This document shows, piece by piece, positions 25,165 through 34,768 of a stretch of DNA of 64,000 bases. This DNA comes from Pseudomonas kairouanensis (GTDB lineage Bacteria; Pseudomonadota; Gammaproteobacteria; Pseudomonadales; Pseudomonadaceae): positions 1-64,000 of the forward strand of contig NZ_QUZU01000029.1 of assembly GCF_004682055.1 (NCBI RefSeq), read 5' to 3'. The translations under genes were made by a program, and so were the position numbers. The notes under the pieces are model-generated. The model saw only the letters and a program-made list of their open reading frames with translations, was not told the origin of the DNA and did not search any database. The stretch's first letter is position 1. Every line of letters begins with the position of its first letter.

Positions 25165-26001
25165 TTATAAGGCCCTTGCCAGCAATTTGTTGAATGCTTT
25201 CAGCACCGCGTCCGGCTTTTCCAGCATCAACTGGTGACCGCAGGCCTCCAGCACCTGGAAGTCGGCATTCGGCACCTGCGCGGCCAACGCCTGGCCACCG
25301 CTGGCCGGGGTGAGGCCATCGCTGTCGCCAGCCAGCACGCTGATCGGCAGGGCCAGGCTGGGGATCTGTTCGGCGTCCGGCCATTGGGCGTTCTTGGTCA
25401 GGGCCTTGAACATATGCAGGCGGTTGCGCTCGGTGAGTTTCTCTTCATAGGCCACCAGTGCCGGGTCGGCCGTGGCATGCCAGGCGCGTTCACGAAAGCC
25501 CTTGGCCAGGACCGGACGCAGCCATTCCAGGATCCAGGCCGGTAGCGCCAACAAGCCACCGCTGACCTGCGGACGATACAGCTGAGTACCCAGCAGCAGC
25601 GCGGCGTCGATCTTTACCGTCGGCCTGGCCAGTAAGGCGCTGAGGCTCAGGCCAGTGCCAAAGGAATGGGCGACGATCAGGTTTCGCGTGCCGGCATAGC
25701 GCTGCAGGATCGCCAGGTAGTCCGCCACCAACTCATGCCAGGCGTAGGCCTGGTCGTCACGCGGGCGAGCACTGTCGCCATGCCCCAGCAGGTCCCAGGC
25801 CACCAGGCTGTAGCCCTCGGCCTTGAGGGCCTGCCATTGCGGGCGCCATTGGTCTTTGTTGCCGCCGGCGCCGTGGCAGAAGAACACCACCGTCTCGGCT
25901 TGGGTAGTGCCGGGGTGGTGGGCGATGCTCAGGGTGCGGTGGGGGCGGATGTCCAAGGGTTGGCCTTGGACTATTGGCAATTGTGCAAAGGCGTCACTCA
26001 T
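25165..26001 (-). CDS. Alpha/beta-fold hydrolase
   Basis: The 278-residue cytoplasmic hydrolase shows the oxyanion HGAGGN motif, the nucleophile elbow AHSFGTG (G/A-H-S-F-G), acidic residue AGDSDGLTP and catalytic histidine ACGHQLMLE. It resembles the carboxylesterase or epoxide-hydrolase-like group; no substrate can be given. The ATG at 26001 (MSDAFAQL) is used, the 46 residues upstream running through the REP element. It lies 67 bp after the peptide ABC ATPase, separated by a perfect hairpin, and may be co-transcribed at reduced level. Confidence 0.8.
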   Translation of the reverse strand: MSDAFAQLPIVQGQPLDIRPHRTLSIAHHPGTTQAETVVFFCHGAGGNKDQWRPQWQALKAEGYSLVAWDLLGHGDSARPRDDQAYAWHELVADYLAILQRYAGTRNLIVAHSFGTGLSLSALLARPTVKIDAALLLGTQLYRPQVSGGLLALPAWILEWLRPVLAKGFRERAWHATADPALVAYEEKLTERNRLHMFKALTKNAQWPDAEQIPSLALPISVLAGDSDGLTPASGGQALAAQVPNADFQVLEACGHQLMLEKPDAVLKAFNKLLARAL

Positions 26002-26036
26002 AAACACCACATTCCTCGGTAAATAAACTCGGTTGA

Positions 26037-26068
26037 AAATGTGGGAGCGGGCTTGCTCGCTCCCACAT

Positions 26069-26070
<2 letters not shown>
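26037..26070. repeat. REP element forming a perfect 13-bp hairpin
   Basis: AAATGTGGGAGCG and CGCTCCCACATTT pair around an 8-base loop. It overlaps the stop of the ABC ATPase and stands before the hydrolase gene, so it can act as a transcript-stabilising or attenuating hairpin. Confidence 0.85.
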
Positions 26071-27660
<1,590 letters not shown>

Positions 27661-27664
<4 letters not shown>

Positions 27665-28488
27665 AGCGACCTCTCCGGTTCAAAGGCCACGCGCAGGCCT
27701 TCGCCCACCCGGTTGACGGCCAGCACGCACAGCACAATCGCCAGCCCCGGCAAGAAGCTCATCCACCAGGCGTCACGCAGCAGGCCACGGGAGGCGTTGA
27801 TCATGTAGCCCCAGCTCATGGCCTCGGGGTCGCTCAAGCCCAGAAAGGCCAGCGCTGCCTCGGTGAGGATCGCGGTGGCCATTACAAAGGTCATGGTCAC
27901 CAGCAATGGCGCCAGGGCGTTGGGCAGGATTTGCTGGGTAACGATGCCCCATGGCGACTGCCCCAGCACCCGCGCCGCCTGCACGAATTCGCGCTGGCGC
28001 AAGGTCAGGAATTCACTGCGCACCAGCCGCGCTACGGCCGGCCACGCCACCAGTGAGATAGCCAGCACGATGGAGCCCAGGGACGGTTCCAGCACGGCCA
28101 CCAGGATCACCGCCAGCACCAACTGCGGAATGATCTGGAAGAACTCCGCGATGCGCATCAACACGCCGTCGAGCCAGCCGCCGAAGTAGCCGGCGATAGC
28201 GCCGACAATCAGCCCCACCAGCAAGGTCGAGAGACTCGCCAGCGCGCCAACGGCCAGGGACACGCGGGCGCCGTAGAGCAAGCCGCTGCCCAGGTCACGA
28301 CCAAGCAGGTCACTGCCCAGCCAATGGGCGGCATCCTGGAACGGCGGCAGCATCGGCTGGGTGTTCATTTCCCAGGGCGAGCTGTCGGTCAGCCACGGCG
28401 CCGTCAGCGCCAGCGCGGCCAGCAATAACAAAAACACCGCGCCCAGCAGCGCCGATGGCTGGCGGATAAAACGCTTGAGTACCGCCAT
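27661..28488 (-). CDS. Peptide-type ABC permease (DppC-like)
   Basis: The 275-residue permease has the N-terminal helix and DppC domain, followed by the binding-protein-dependent permease region with the EAA-type loop (EFVQAARVLGQSPWGIVTQQILPNA). It forms half of the inner-membrane channel with the gene before it, overlapping it by 1 bp, and its stop overlaps the ATPase start by 4 bp. Confidence 0.9.
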
Positions 28489-29465
28489 CAGCCCTGTCCT
28501 CCGGCACCAATACGCGGGTCGAGGAAACGGCAGATCACATCGGTCAACACGTTAAAGCCCACCACCAGAATCGAGATCACCAGAAAGCCGCCCATCAACA
28601 CGCCATAGTCGCGTTGAGCGAGGGAGTCGTACATCAAGCGGCCGATGCCGGGCCAGGAATACACCACCTCCACCAACAGGGCGCCGCTGGCCAGTTGGCC
28701 CAGTTGCAAACCGGCGAAGGTCACCACCGGCAGCAAGGCATTGCGCAGCACATGCACATACAGAATCCGGCGCGGGTGCAGGCCCTTGGCGTGAGCGGTG
28801 CGTACGTATTCCTGCCCGAGGGCGTCGAGCACGGCGGCGCGGGTCAGGTGGATATACAGGGCCAAAAACAGCACGCTCAGGGACAGGCACGGCAGCAGCA
28901 AGTGCTGCAGGCGGTCGAGCAGCGAGAAGTCACGGCCCACGGTTTCCATGCCGAACGCCGGGAGCCAATCCAGGCTCACGGAAAACAGCAAAATCATCAG
29001 CATCGCCAGCCAGAACGGCGGCATCGCAAACAACAACAGGGCGCCTTGGGAGATCACCCCATCGAGCCAGTGCCGTTTCTGCCGGGCACGCGCCGCCAGC
29101 ACCCCCAAGGTCACCCCCAGCACCGACGACAGCACAAACGCCGAGCCCATCAAGGCCAGCGTGGCTGGCAAGCGTTCGCTGATCAGCGCCCACACCGTGG
29201 TCTGGTTGCGATAGGAATAGCCCAGGTCCAGGTGGGCGATATGGCCCAGGTAGATCAGCAACTGGTGCAGCAGCGGCTTGTCCAGGCCCATGGTCTGGCG
29301 CAACTGCTCGATAAACTGCACATCGTCCACCCCCGCTTCACCGGCCAGCAGCAACGCCGGGTCGCCCGGCGCCAGGCGGATCAACAGGAAGCTCAACACC
29401 AGCACCGCCACCACCATCAGCAGCGCCTTGAACAGGCGCCCGCCGAGATACAGCACGCCGTTCAT
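28488..29465 (-). CDS. Peptide-type ABC permease (DppB-like)
   Basis: This 325-residue permease shows six transmembrane helices and the EAA loop (YVRTAHAKGLHPRRILYVHVLRNALLP, read in parts). It pairs with the DppC-like permease. ATG 29465 overlaps the binding-protein stop by 4 bp. The substrate is set by the binding protein and is not known. Confidence 0.9.
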   Translation of the reverse strand: MNGVLYLGGRLFKALLMVVAVLVLSFLLIRLAPGDPALLLAGEAGVDDVQFIEQLRQTMGLDKPLLHQLLIYLGHIAHLDLGYSYRNQTTVWALISERLPATLALMGSAFVLSSVLGVTLGVLAARARQKRHWLDGVISQGALLLFAMPPFWLAMLMILLFSVSLDWLPAFGMETVGRDFSLLDRLQHLLLPCLSLSVLFLALYIHLTRAAVLDALGQEYVRTAHAKGLHPRRILYVHVLRNALLPVVTFAGLQLGQLASGALLVEVVYSWPGIGRLMYDSLAQRDYGVLMGGFLVISILVVGFNVLTDVICRFLDPRIGAGGQG

Positions 29466-31045
29466 GGCGCCGGGGCGTCGAGGTAGACGCTTTCGTAGTC
29501 TTCGTTAAGGCTGGTGGCGGTTTGCAGCAGGTTTTTCACTTGCTTGTGAAACAGCGTCGGGTAGCGCATTTCGAAGATCGGTGCGATGGGCAGGTCGGTG
29601 TTCAGTCGGTTTTCCAGCTGGCTGTAGAGTTGGGTACGCTGCGGGCCCTGCGGCGTGTCGGCAACCTTGGCCCACAAGGCGTCCGCCTCGGGGCTGTTGT
29701 AGCCGCTGACATTGGCAAACGGCGAGGTCTTGAGAATGTAGTCGGAGCGGAACAGGTAGGCGCTGGTCAGGTACGGGTCGCCGATCTGGAAGATAAAGTT
29801 GTAGGTCAGGTCGAAGTCCCAATCACTGACGCGCTGGAACCAGGTGGCCGAATCCGACGTCACCACCTGCACCTTGAAGCCCAAGGGTTGCAACGATTGC
29901 TTGGTGTACTCGGCCAGGCGCTCCCAGGCGCCACCCTTCTCGCCGTTGAGCAGGCGGATACGCACCGCGCCCACATCCACGCCCGACTCAGCGATCAGCG
30001 CCTTGGCTTTTTTCACGTCATAGGCGTACTGCGGCAACTGCGGGTCGTGGTACGGCGAGGTCGACACAAACGGCCCCTGGGCGACTTTGCCCGAGCCAAA
30101 GAAGATGTTGTCGACAATGAACTGGCGGTTCAGCGCATACAGGATCGCCTGGCGCACCTTGGGGTTGTTCAACGGCGGCTTGCGCGTGTTGATCTGCAAG
30201 AAGGCCAGGCCCGAGTACAGCTCCCAGCCCTTCTCCGACGACTGCACATCCGGCAAGGCCGTGAGGCGCTTGAGGTCGGAATAGTCGGCATCGCCGCTGC
30301 GCAGCACTTGCACGTCATTGCGCTCGAAGGCTGCGGCGCGGGAGGAACCATCGGGGATCACGTGGAAGATGATGCTGTCGAGGTGCGGCAGGCCTTTTTT
30401 CCAGTAGTTAGGGTTTTTGGCCAGCTTGATGTAGGCACCGCGCTTCCATTCCACGAACACAAACGGGCCAGTGCCGACCGGCTTGAGGTTATAGGGGTTG
30501 TTACGAAAATCGGTGTTCTCGTAGAGGTGCTTGGGCACCACCGGGCGCAAGCCGCTGCCCAGGGCCGAGAGCAAGGGGGCGAAGGGTTTCTTCAACTTGA
30601 ACACCACCTGCTGCGGGCCCGTGGCGGTGATGCTGTCCACGTACTCGGTGATGATCCCGCCCAGGCGCTTGTCCACTTCGGGGTAGAAGGTCTGGAAGCT
30701 GAACACCACATCATCGGCGGTGAAGGCTGGGCCATCGTGCCAGTGCACGTTGTCTTGCAGCGTGAAGGTGTAGGTGAGGCCGTCCGGGGAAATGGTCCAG
30801 GACTTGGCCAGCACCGGTTTGGGGTTGAGGTCGGTGTCGAAGGTCAGCAGGCCTTGCAGCACCTTGCCGCTCACGTATTGGGTGGACACATGGCTGACCA
30901 CGCCGTGCATCAGCGACGGCGGCTCGGGCTGGGCCACCAGGTTCAACACCCCGCCCTCCTGGGGTTGCGCCTGGGCCTGGCCGGCCAGCAACGCGGTGCA
31001 CAGGCCAATGGATGACAGGGCGCGGCGGAAAGAGAATGGGCGCAT
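29462..31045 (-). CDS. Periplasmic peptide-type substrate-binding protein (DppA/OppA family)
   Basis: The 527-residue protein has a signal peptide (cleavage after AQAQA, about residue 25) and the SBP family 5 fold with SYNFIFQIGDPY-like segments, LAKSWTISPDGLTYTF and ILYALNRQFIVDNIF. Family members bind peptides, opines, nickel complexes or glutathione. Gene order (binding protein, two permeases, fused ATPase) is the standard for this importer class. A strong sigma-54 promoter lies 38 bp upstream, so the operon is probably induced under nitrogen or sulfur limitation. It lies near a P1 amidase and monooxygenases that may act on the imported compound. Confidence 0.88.
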   Translation of the reverse strand: MRPFSFRRALSSIGLCTALLAGQAQAQPQEGGVLNLVAQPEPPSLMHGVVSHVSTQYVSGKVLQGLLTFDTDLNPKPVLAKSWTISPDGLTYTFTLQDNVHWHDGPAFTADDVVFSFQTFYPEVDKRLGGIITEYVDSITATGPQQVVFKLKKPFAPLLSALGSGLRPVVPKHLYENTDFRNNPYNLKPVGTGPFVFVEWKRGAYIKLAKNPNYWKKGLPHLDSIIFHVIPDGSSRAAAFERNDVQVLRSGDADYSDLKRLTALPDVQSSEKGWELYSGLAFLQINTRKPPLNNPKVRQAILYALNRQFIVDNIFFGSGKVAQGPFVSTSPYHDPQLPQYAYDVKKAKALIAESGVDVGAVRIRLLNGEKGGAWERLAEYTKQSLQPLGFKVQVVTSDSATWFQRVSDWDFDLTYNFIFQIGDPYLTSAYLFRSDYILKTSPFANVSGYNSPEADALWAKVADTPQGPQRTQLYSQLENRLNTDLPIAPIFEMRYPTLFHKQVKNLLQTATSLNEDYESVYLDAPAP

Positions 31046-31082
31046 GAAGGCTCCTCGAATGGAAAAGTTCTACGAGGGATTT

Positions 31083-31098
31083 TGCAAGGGCTGTGCCA
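31083..31098 (-). promoter_or_regulatory. Sigma-54 promoter of the peptide ABC importer operon
   Basis: On the minus strand TGGCACAGCCCTTGCA has GG and GC separated by 10 bases, exactly the -24/-12 rule. Its core is identical to the one before the TonB receptor gene at 34691. The start codon is 38 bp downstream. Confidence 0.85.
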
Positions 31099-31201
31099 TG
31101 GGGGCTTGGGCCAGGGCTTGTTGCAATCAGCGGTGATCGGGCTGATGAAAAATCCACAGTGATTCGCGCGAGTGTGCAAAAAGCAGCAGCAAAACCATCC
31201 C

Positions 31202-31309
31202 AATGTGGGAGGGGCGGTGCGACGATTCGACTTGCCCCCGATAGCGGTATATCAGAGACAAATGGGCAAGCTGACACACTGCTATCGGGAGCAAGCCCCC
31301 TCCCACATC
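31202..31309. repeat. REPIN in the divergent intergenic region
   Basis: Two REP cores in opposite orientation (ATGTGGGAGGGG at the left, CCCCCTCCCACAT at the right) enclose about 80 bp with inner arms CCCGATAGC and GCTATCGGG. It sits in the 334-bp gap between the divergent ABC operon and TPR gene, between their two sigma-54 promoters. The rest of the gap holds no gene. Confidence 0.82.
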
Positions 31310-31327
31310 GACTGTGTAGTGTTCAGG

Positions 31328-31343
31328 TGGCACAGGGTTTGCC
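31328..31343 (+). promoter_or_regulatory. Sigma-54 promoter of the TPR gene
   Basis: TGGCACAGGGTTTGCC has GG-N10-GC spacing and lies 37 bp before the TPR gene start. The -12 part TTTGC fits the consensus. Confidence 0.75.
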
Positions 31344-31379
31344 CTGTCATCTCCATCTGACCCCACGAGCCTTAACCCC

Positions 31380-32741
31380 ATGTCACTGGATTACCTGGGC
31401 AACCCCCTCGACACCCTCAACCCTTCCACCCGCCAGGGTGTGGACGACTTCATCGGCGGCTTCCTCAGCTACCAGCCGCGCGCCGAAGGCATCCTCGCTG
31501 CGGCCGATGCCGACCCCGACTCGGCCCTGGCCAACGCCTTCGCCGGTTTGCTGCTGATGTTCATCGAGTCGCCCGAGGGCCCAAGCCTGGCCGAGCACTA
31601 CCGCCAGCGCGCCGCCGCCGTGAACAGCGACCACCCGCGCGCCCAGCTGTACCTGGCCGCGCTGCAGGCCTGGATCCACGACGACCTCGACCAGGTCCTG
31701 CACCTGAGCGAACACCTGCTGGACCGCTACCCCCGCGACCTGTTCGCCGCCAAGCTCAACCAGTACCTGGAGTTCAACCGCGGCAACTGGCCCGCACTGC
31801 TGCGCATCGGCCTGAAAGCCACCTCTGGCGCGCCCGACATCGCCCACAGCCATGGCCTGCTGGCCTTCGCCTTCGAGCAGTGCCACCTGCTGGAAGAAGC
31901 CGAAACCAGTGCCCGAGAGGCATTGCGCCTGCAACCCTCGGAACCCTGGGCGCAACATGCGTTGGCCCATGTGATGCTGACCCAAGGCCGTATCGAGGAA
32001 GGCACTGAGTTCCTGGAAGGCGTGGCCCATCACTGGGCGGGTTTGAACTCCTTCATGTACACCCACAACTGGTGGCACCTGGCGCTGTTCTACCTGGCGC
32101 GGGGTGAAGACCAACGGGTGCTGGAGATTTACGACCAGCACGTATGGGGCATCCTCCCGGAATACTCCCAGGACCAGGTGGGCGCTGTGTCGTTGCTGGC
32201 GCGCCTGGAACTGGCAGGGATCGATGTGGGCCAGCGCTGGCAGGCATTGGCGCCATACCTGCAACGGCGCGTGGGGGATACCGTGCAGCCGTTCCTGAGC
32301 GTGCAGTATTTGTACGGCCTGGCGCGGGCCGGCAAGCCCGAGGCGGATGAGCTGTTGGCAGCGTTGCACGAACACAGTGTTGCTGCGCGCCCGGTATGGG
32401 GTGAGGTGACCCTGCCGTTGGCCAAGGGCTTGCTGGCCCATGCCCGAGGGCACTGGCAACAGGCGCTGGAGCAACTGACAATCGCCCTGCCGCGCCTGAA
32501 TGAAATCGGCGGCAGCCATGCGCAGCGGGATCTGTTTGCCCAGGTGGAGTTGGATGCGCGGTTGAAGGCTGGGGATTGGTTTGGCGCGCAGCAAACGCTG
32601 GAGTTGCGCCGTCGGTATGACGGATGGGATGTGCCGACGAATCGGAGTTTGGGGCGGGTGTATCAAGCGCTGGGCTTGCCTGAACAGGCGGATAAGGCCC
32701 AAGCCCGATTACAAACAGTGATAGGCCCCAAAGAAAAATAA
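31380..32741 (+). CDS. TTC38-like tetratricopeptide-repeat protein
   Basis: The 453-residue soluble protein has repeated helix-turn-helix units with TPR periodicity (ARAQLYLAALQAWIHDDLDQ; AETSAREALRLQPSEPWAQHALAHVMLTQGR in two parts; WQQALEQLTIALPRLNEIGG). It belongs to the TTC38 family of animal and bacterial TPR proteins without known activity. A sigma-54 promoter lies just upstream and the divergent unit is the peptide importer, which suggests a role in the same process, perhaps as a scaffold. That role is inference. Confidence 0.75.
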   Translation: MSLDYLGNPLDTLNPSTRQGVDDFIGGFLSYQPRAEGILAAADADPDSALANAFAGLLLMFIESPEGPSLAEHYRQRAAAVNSDHPRAQLYLAALQAWIHDDLDQVLHLSEHLLDRYPRDLFAAKLNQYLEFNRGNWPALLRIGLKATSGAPDIAHSHGLLAFAFEQCHLLEEAETSAREALRLQPSEPWAQHALAHVMLTQGRIEEGTEFLEGVAHHWAGLNSFMYTHNWWHLALFYLARGEDQRVLEIYDQHVWGILPEYSQDQVGAVSLLARLELAGIDVGQRWQALAPYLQRRVGDTVQPFLSVQYLYGLARAGKPEADELLAALHEHSVAARPVWGEVTLPLAKGLLAHARGHWQQALEQLTIALPRLNEIGGSHAQRDLFAQVELDARLKAGDWFGAQQTLELRRRYDGWDVPTNRSLGRVYQALGLPEQADKAQARLQTVIGPKEK

Positions 32742-32873
32742 CAGCCGCGCAATAGCGTTTCGCGATGAAAACCGGCCCCGTTAAACCTGTCACTTTTGAC
32801 AGTTCAACAACCGGCTAAATTCTGGAAAATGGAGCAGCACAGTGAAATAAATTGCTCTTTCAGGAATCCCGTC

Positions 32874-33368
32874 ATGAAAAATATACTCCCGCCGCAAGCC
32901 ATTACCCCCCCCGATGATTCATCTGAGAAAACCACCGGAGAAATGATAATAAAACTGGACAACACATCCATGAAGGCACCAAAGCTTGATCCCATACTTT
33001 TCAGGAAATACCAGACGCCTATCACCTTTTGGCAAGTGGTGGGCATTCGTTTTATACCCATGCCTAAGGAGGATATTTCACAGGTAATTGTCAACATCTA
33101 CGATTATTTGAATGATGGGGAATACTCCATCACCCGTGGTGGCCCGGCATCGATTGTGTGTCACATCACCCCCCTCAACACGGGTCTTAACCCTGAAATC
33201 TGGCAAGCCGAGAGTGGCACTATAAAGTTCAGACTCAATCGTACGCCGGGAAAAACCCATATAGTCGCTGAGTTCAAAGATTGCGTCGTAGTCTCTGACA
33301 AGAATCCTAAAGCCAGCTTCTGGCTAGCGGGAAAATGTGAGGCTCAGGATGCACTGACTTACCCATGA
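32874..33368 (+). CDS. Hypothetical protein, no family recognised
   Basis: The frame runs from an upstream TTG, but the ATG at 32874 (MKNILPPQAI) has AGGA eight bases before and gives 164 residues. It is AT-richer than its neighbours and has no signal peptide or membrane helix. Visible features are a Pro/Asp-rich N terminus, a conserved-looking core RFIPMPKEDISQVIVNIYD and a cysteine pair near the end. An ATG at 32829 is the alternative start. The gene follows the TPR gene by 132 bp in the same direction, and an inverted repeat follows it. Confidence 0.6.
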   Translation: MKNILPPQAITPPDDSSEKTTGEMIIKLDNTSMKAPKLDPILFRKYQTPITFWQVVGIRFIPMPKEDISQVIVNIYDYLNDGEYSITRGGPASIVCHITPLNTGLNPEIWQAESGTIKFRLNRTPGKTHIVAEFKDCVVVSDKNPKASFWLAGKCEAQDALTYP

Positions 33369-33390
33369 TATGGACTTCCCCAGCAGGATC

Positions 33391-33434
33391 AGCAGCTTTT
33401 GATATAGCCGATAATGAGCTAATTAAAAGCTGCT
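33391..33434. repeat. Inverted repeat (possible transcription end) between convergent genes
   Basis: AGCAGCTTTT and AAAAGCTGCT form a perfect 10-bp stem with 24 bases between. It lies between the hypothetical gene and the convergent P1 peptidase gene. There is no clean T run, so terminator function is uncertain. Confidence 0.45.
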
Positions 33435-33486
33435 TGAGGAACCTCACAAGCTGCCCCGGATAGTTACCGACGGGTCAGGAACACCG

Positions 33487-34482
33487 TCACATCAACGTTG
33501 CACAAAAGACCCCCCGCGCAATCCCCCGCGCCACACAATCAGCTGCCGCCGCGCCAATCCGGCCGATCTCCACCTGCCGTCGTGGTCCGTCCGTGATTTC
33601 CACTGCCGCCGAAGCCAAGGCAAACACGGTGTCCCCATCAAACGGCAAATGCGCCGGGCGCACCGCCCGTGCAATCCCATCCTGGGCCATGATCGCCACG
33701 CGCTTGCACTCGGCCACCGTCAACCGTGCGGTACTGGCCACCACCACCAGCGTGGTATTGGCCCCGGCTTGCAGGCGGCCCATGGAGTCCAGGCGCGATA
33801 ACTCCGGCATCGGGTCGCTGCAATCCATCTCGGTTTGCGGCCGGTGGCCCCCGAACTCCCCCGCCACTTCCCAGGGCCAGGCCCAGAAGGTCTTGCCATC
33901 GGGCATGTACACCGAGCCGATCGGGTTGGCGACCACCAGCGCAGCGACGATCAGGCCATCGCCCAAATCCAGGGAGGCCGTGCCCAACCCGCCCTTCAAC
34001 ACCCCGGCCATGGCGCCCCTGCCCGCGCCCACCGAGCCCAGTGCAAAGTCGTCACCGGCATTGGCCAGCGCTTCAAAGCCCAGGCGCCGGTAAGGCGGTT
34101 CCAGGCCCCAGTCCTTGTCGCCGCCATTGGCCAGGTCGTGCAACACCGCAGCAGGCACGATGGGGATGGCCGGTGCACCGGGCTTGAGATGCAAACCGAC
34201 TTGATCCTGGGACAGTTTGGCCGCCACGGCATCGGCGGCGCCCAGACCGAATACCGAGCCACCGGCGAACACCAGGGCGTGGAGTTGGCCGACCATGTTC
34301 TCCGGCTCCAGTGCTGCAGTTTCGCGACCACCGGGGCCACCGCCGCGGATGTCGATGCTGGCGGTCCAGAAACCATCGGGGCGGATCACCGTAACGCCGG
34401 TATCGACGTGCAGGTCCGTGGCGTGGCCGACCGTGAGGCCTGGGATATCGGTGAGGGCATTGCGCGGGCCGGGTCTAGGCAT
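33487..34482 (-). CDS. P1-family peptidase/amidase (DmpA/NylC-like)
   Basis: The 331-residue enzyme belongs to the N-terminal nucleophile family P1, whose members cleave D- or L-aminopeptides, beta-peptides or nylon oligomers. The autoproteolytic site N242-T243-T244 within GANTTLVVV corresponds to Asn/Thr in NylC, where cleavage creates the catalytic N-terminal Thr. Conserved N-terminal motifs GLTVGHATD and GGGPGGRETAAL and the glycine-rich FAGGSVFGLGAADAV agree with the family. It is cytoplasmic (no signal). The gene has its own sigma-54 promoter at 34523-34538, divergent from the TonB receptor operon. Confidence 0.88.
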   Translation of the reverse strand: MPRPGPRNALTDIPGLTVGHATDLHVDTGVTVIRPDGFWTASIDIRGGGPGGRETAALEPENMVGQLHALVFAGGSVFGLGAADAVAAKLSQDQVGLHLKPGAPAIPIVPAAVLHDLANGGDKDWGLEPPYRRLGFEALANAGDDFALGSVGAGRGAMAGVLKGGLGTASLDLGDGLIVAALVVANPIGSVYMPDGKTFWAWPWEVAGEFGGHRPQTEMDCSDPMPELSRLDSMGRLQAGANTTLVVVASTARLTVAECKRVAIMAQDGIARAVRPAHLPFDGDTVFALASAAVEITDGPRRQVEIGRIGAAAADCVARGIARGVFCATLM

Positions 34483-34522
34483 ACAGAAAAAGCTTCCTTG
34501 GGTTTAGGTATGGCGTGGGGTG

Positions 34523-34538
34523 AGCAAGCCGTGTGCCA
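34523..34538 (-). promoter_or_regulatory. Sigma-54 promoter of the P1 peptidase gene
   Basis: On the minus strand TGGCACACGGCTTGCT has GG-N10-GC spacing, 41 bp upstream of the start at 34482. Confidence 0.82.
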
Positions 34539-34662
34539 AACGCGGCTGCCCCGCCCTGACGGCGCAAAACCCGAGCACCACAAAAAACCGCTGCACAAAA
34601 ACCAACACCCTGCCTGCTGCCCTGTTAGAAAAACACCAACAGCCCACACCAACACCACTCAA

Positions 34663-34693
34663 CCATCTGTTTTATATAGATTTTTTCAGATGG
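34663..34693. promoter_or_regulatory. Inverted repeat overlapping the upstream edge of a sigma-54 promoter
   Basis: CCATCTG and CAGATGG pair around 17 AT-rich bases (ATATAGATTTTTT included). The right arm overlaps the -24 TGG of the promoter at 34691-34706. It may be an IHF-like or regulatory region; no regulator is known. Confidence 0.4.
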
Positions 34694-34706
34694 CACAGCC
34701 CTTGCT
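34691..34706 (+). promoter_or_regulatory. Sigma-54 promoter of the TonB receptor/monooxygenase operon
   Basis: TGGCACAGCCCTTGCT fits the -24/-12 consensus with GG-N10-GC spacing. Its core TGGCACAGCCCTTGC is identical to the importer promoter. It lies 63 bp before the receptor start. Confidence 0.87.
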
Positions 34707-34768
34707 CTCACACCCATACCAGAGCTTGAACTCAACAAGCCACCTTACCCATTGGAGTGTTGCCCATC

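Noticed and set aside
32796..32873. An earlier start (TTG at 32796) for the hypothetical gene
   Set aside because: The ATG at 32874 has a well-spaced AGGA and the extra residues look non-coding.
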